Below, piece by piece: positions 4,348 to 6,678 of a stretch of DNA of 6,678 bases (within the stretch, counting starts at the first letter, position 1; the number at the start of each line of letters is the position of its first letter). Source of the DNA: Desulfurococcales archaeon (GTDB taxonomy: Archaea > Thermoproteota > Thermoprotei_A > Sulfolobales > Acidilobaceae); contig WAOU01000105.1 of NCBI GenBank assembly GCA_015521095.1, positions 1 through 6,678 of the forward strand. The letters run 5' to 3'. A model generated the notes under the pieces. It was not told the DNA's origin and searched no databases. It worked only from the letters and a program-made list of their open reading frames with translations. Position numbers and translations under genes: made by a program.

Positions 4348-6672
4348 TTATCGGAGGATTCTGAGACTGTTAAGTGTTACAGATATACTGCTCAGCGACA
4401 TGGCTAGCGCGGCAAGCCCGGGCTCGAGGACTATTCCTAGGCTGGACAGGGCTCCTGCGGCGACAGGTATTAGTAGGATATTGTAAAGGAATGCCCATGC
4501 GAGGTTTTCTTTTACGATCCGGCTGGTCTTGATGCCTAGTTCGTAGATTTTTATTATGAGGTTTAGGTCGTCCTTTAGTAGGACTAGGTCGCCTGATACT
4601 TTGGCTATGTCTGATGCCCCTGACACGGCTATTCCTACGTCGGCGGCTGCGAGTGCCGCTGCGTCGTTTATCCCGTCTCCGACGAATACGGTTGTGTCTT
4701 GTGTTCTTAGTTGGGATATGATTTCTGGTTTCTCGAAGGGGTCTGTGTTTGGATACGTGTTTTCTCTTGGGATTCTTAGGCGGTCTGCTACTTCTGCTAC
4801 ATTTTGCTGAGAGTCGCCTGATATGATGTAGAGTGTCTTGTTCTTTGATTTGAGGTATCTGACTAGTTTTTCTGCGTCTTTTCTTATGGTGTCTGTTATT
4901 TTTACGCATGCTTGTAGCTGGTCGTCTATAATGATGTAGACATTACAGTCAGCTGTGTTAACCGGGGGGTTAATATCCGTCTCTGGGACAAAATCCCTCT
5001 TTCCAACAGTGACCCTCCTTCCAGCCACAACACCTGTTATCCCATATCCAGGTATCTCCTCGGCCTCCTCGGCTCGTACTAGAGGGCGAGAATACCTTTC
5101 ACTATAATAGTCTACTATTGCATGTGCTATTGGATGATTGCTCTCTTGCTCAAGCGAAGCGGCCAGCCACAAGGCCTCCTCTGGCTCGAGGCCTCCTAGG
5201 AGTGTTACTTTTGCGACCCTAGGCTTTCCTACTGTAAGTGTCCCGGTTTTGTCGAAAGCCCATATCTTTGAACGTGCAAGGTTATCCACTACATCCGGGT
5301 TACGTGCCAGCACGCCTATCCTCATAGCCTTCCCTATAAACCCCGATATAGCGGCTGGAACAGCTATTCCCAGGGCGCAGGGACATGCAACTACTAGGAC
5401 AGCAGTAGTGTATAGGAGGGCTTCTGCGAGGGGCTTGCCTTTCAGGAGCCAGAAGCCGAGAGTGGCGCTCGACACGAGTAGAATCAGGGGGACGAATATG
5501 CCGGTGACCCGGTCAGCCAGCTCCTGTATCCTAGGCTTGGACAGGGTAGCTTGCCTAGCCTCCCTTAGGATCCTCTCGATCAACCTGTACTTTCCGGTTC
5601 GTAGAGTCTTCACCCGTATACCTCCTGATACAAGTATTGTACCGGCATATACTAGGTCTCCCTCCCTCCTCCTAACCGGATCCGGCTCACCAGTGAGAAG
5701 CGACTCGTCCACCAGCCCGGATCCCTTGTCTACCAGGCCGTCAACAGGTATCGTTTCACCAGCTCTTACAACAACGATTGCCCCTGGTTCAAGATTCTCG
5801 ACGCCTACTATCTTCGTTGAGCCATCGTCTAGTAGAATTCGTGCCTTGCGGGGTATATTTCGTGATCCTTCCTCGAGTATCTCCTCTGCTTTTCTACGGA
5901 GCCTGGATTCAATAGTTCTTCCTAGAACGACAAAGAACGTGATAAATATGACTGCGTCGATGTAGGTTCCTGTACTTGTTAGGTATCCTACTAGGCTAGC
6001 AAGGAGCCCGCCCATTACTCCTAGGGTGAAGAGCGTGTCGGTAGTAAGATACAGGTTTCTCAGTCCTAGGAGTGCTTGGCGGATAAAGCTCCTCCAGGCA
6101 GCGTAGATGGAGGGTATTATGCTGATAACCATTAGGGGCTGGTTATCGAGAAGGGCTCCAGTAATATATATTGCTAGGCCTGCTCCTGCTGGAACAATAG
6201 GCTCTAGGCCTCGGCCGCTTATCGTGGATTCAAGCTTTTCTGGTTTAAGGCCTTTTTCCTCTAGTAGCCTCTTTATTGTTTCCTGGCTTGTGAGGAGACC
6301 GGAATATTCTATCTTTATTGTTTCCCTAGTCTGGTCTATTGTTACAGAAAGTATGCCTGGAGACCTGAGAAGATCCTCGACTAGTTTAGAGGGGTTAACA
6401 GTCTTTAGCCCCTGTACATTGTAGACGATGGATTCGGTTTCTAGATCATAGCCAAGACTCCTTATTTTTTCGAGAACTTGCTCTTTTACGGTTGGGTCTT
6501 CAAGCTCTATGCTGAGGCTACTAGTAACGGGGTCGATAGTAACCTTCCTTATTCCTTTTATTCCTTTGAGGGCTTGTTCTATTGTTAGCTTGCATGTGGC
6601 GCAGTGTACTCCTATTACTCGGTAATTTTCTTGGATCGATTCTTGTTCTTCTTTGGTTATTCTGAGGGGCAT
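4348..6672 (-). CDS. copA: Copper-exporting P1B-type ATPase CopA
   Basis: CopA uses ATP to move Cu(I) from the cytoplasm outward across the cell membrane. The 774 residues give a full-length enzyme. An N-terminal HMA domain carries HCATC (23-27). A second HMA-like unit (about 82-142) has lost its CxxC. The first four membrane helices lie in about 158-251 and the actuator domain has TGE at 327-329. The metal-binding CPC is at 430-432 in helix 6. The phosphorylated Asp is D474 in DKTGT, the nucleotide-domain motif NHP is at 512-514 and GDGIND is at 665-670. Helix 7 carries YN (730-731) and helix 8 carries MSLSS (758-762). CPC with YN and MxxSS is the signature of the Cu(I) group (P1B-1). The ATG at 6672 is the earliest start, since an in-frame TGA occupies 6678-6676; whether a ribosome binding site exists cannot be seen. 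The YHS gene follows on the same strand. Strand composition changes abruptly near codon 570. Confidence 0.95.
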   Translation of the reverse strand: MPLRITKEEQESIQENYRVIGVHCATCKLTIEQALKGIKGIRKVTIDPVTSSLSIELEDPTVKEQVLEKIRSLGYDLETESIVYNVQGLKTVNPSKLVEDLLRSPGILSVTIDQTRETIKIEYSGLLTSQETIKRLLEEKGLKPEKLESTISGRGLEPIVPAGAGLAIYITGALLDNQPLMVISIIPSIYAAWRSFIRQALLGLRNLYLTTDTLFTLGVMGGLLASLVGYLTSTGTYIDAVIFITFFVVLGRTIESRLRRKAEEILEEGSRNIPRKARILLDDGSTKIVGVENLEPGAIVVVRAGETIPVDGLVDKGSGLVDESLLTGEPDPVRRREGDLVYAGTILVSGGIRVKTLRTGKYRLIERILREARQATLSKPRIQELADRVTGIFVPLILLVSSATLGFWLLKGKPLAEALLYTTAVLVVACPCALGIAVPAAISGFIGKAMRIGVLARNPDVVDNLARSKIWAFDKTGTLTVGKPRVAKVTLLGGLEPEEALWLAASLEQESNHPIAHAIVDYYSERYSRPLVRAEEAEEIPGYGITGVVAGRRVTVGKRDFVPETDINPPVNTADCNVYIIIDDQLQACVKITDTIRKDAEKLVRYLKSKNKTLYIISGDSQQNVAEVADRLRIPRENTYPNTDPFEKPEIISQLRTQDTTVFVGDGINDAAALAAADVGIAVSGASDIAKVSGDLVLLKDDLNLIIKIYELGIKTSRIVKENLAWAFLYNILLIPVAAGALSSLGIVLEPGLAALAMSLSSISVTLNSLRILR

Positions 6673-6678
6673 TGTTCA

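Noticed and set aside
4370..4909. A 179-codon open frame, Arg/Lys/His-rich, overlapping the 3' part of copA on the same strand
   Set aside because: Its basic, low-complexity composition is what a shifted reading of this A/C-rich stretch of the copA coding strand gives, and copA is intact and fully conserved in its own frame.
5138..5965. A 275-codon open frame on the plus strand, antisense to copA
   Set aside because: Ser/Arg/Thr/Pro-rich translation without domains; it covers the most conserved CopA motifs on the other strand, so it is a shadow.
5194..6074. An 11-bp repeat TCCTAGGAGTG near 5194 and 6064
   Set aside because: Both copies lie in copA codons, are short and palindromic around CCTAGG, and show no further shared sequence.
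1..6678. CRISPR array, tRNA, rRNA or insertion sequence
   Set aside because: No regularly spaced direct repeats, no cloverleaf-like sequence, no transposase and no terminal inverted repeats were seen on either strand.

Overview
The window looks like chromosomal DNA of a hyperthermophilic or thermophilic archaeon, probably Thermoproteota (Crenarchaeota). This rests on purine-rich ribosome binding sites matching the archaeal GGAGGTGA pattern, TATA-type promoters with very short leaders, frequent GTG/TTG starts, tight gene packing, and a CRISPR protein set known mainly from archaea. No taxon below that level can be named from the sequence alone.

The left two thirds (1-4083) is a CRISPR-Cas effector locus that reads best as subtype I-D. 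Leftward from about 2481 runs an operon of cas10d (large subunit with an HD nuclease domain, no GGDD cyclase motif), a separate small all-helical gene that is probably the small subunit Cas11d, and the first 44 codons of a gene that looks like csc2/cas7d, cut by the window edge. Rightward from about 2588 runs a second operon: a Csa3-type CARF-HTH regulator, then cas6, which starts with TTG inside the regulator's stop codon. The two operons diverge from a 106-bp intergenic region with a TATA box for each direction and two inverted repeats. One of these is a perfect 7-7-7 dyad sitting on the regulator's own TATA element. The simplest model is that the regulator controls itself and possibly the interference operon, while Cas6 makes the crRNA that the Cas10d/Cas11d/Csc2 complex uses. 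No CRISPR array, cas1, cas2, cas4, csc1 or cas3 helicase is visible here.

The right third (4088-6672) is a copper-homeostasis pair on the minus strand: copA, a P1B-type copper-exporting ATPase, followed by a 57-codon YHS-domain metal-binding protein. The two loci converge with only 4 bp between the cas6 and YHS stop codons.

The most notable points are the free-standing cas11d-like gene (in described I-D systems the small subunit comes from internal translation of cas10d), the dyad operator next to the CARF regulator, a 6-cysteine cluster in Cas10d, a degenerate second HMA domain in CopA, and patches of strong plus-strand G+T bias that ignore gene direction and end sharply inside copA near 4960.
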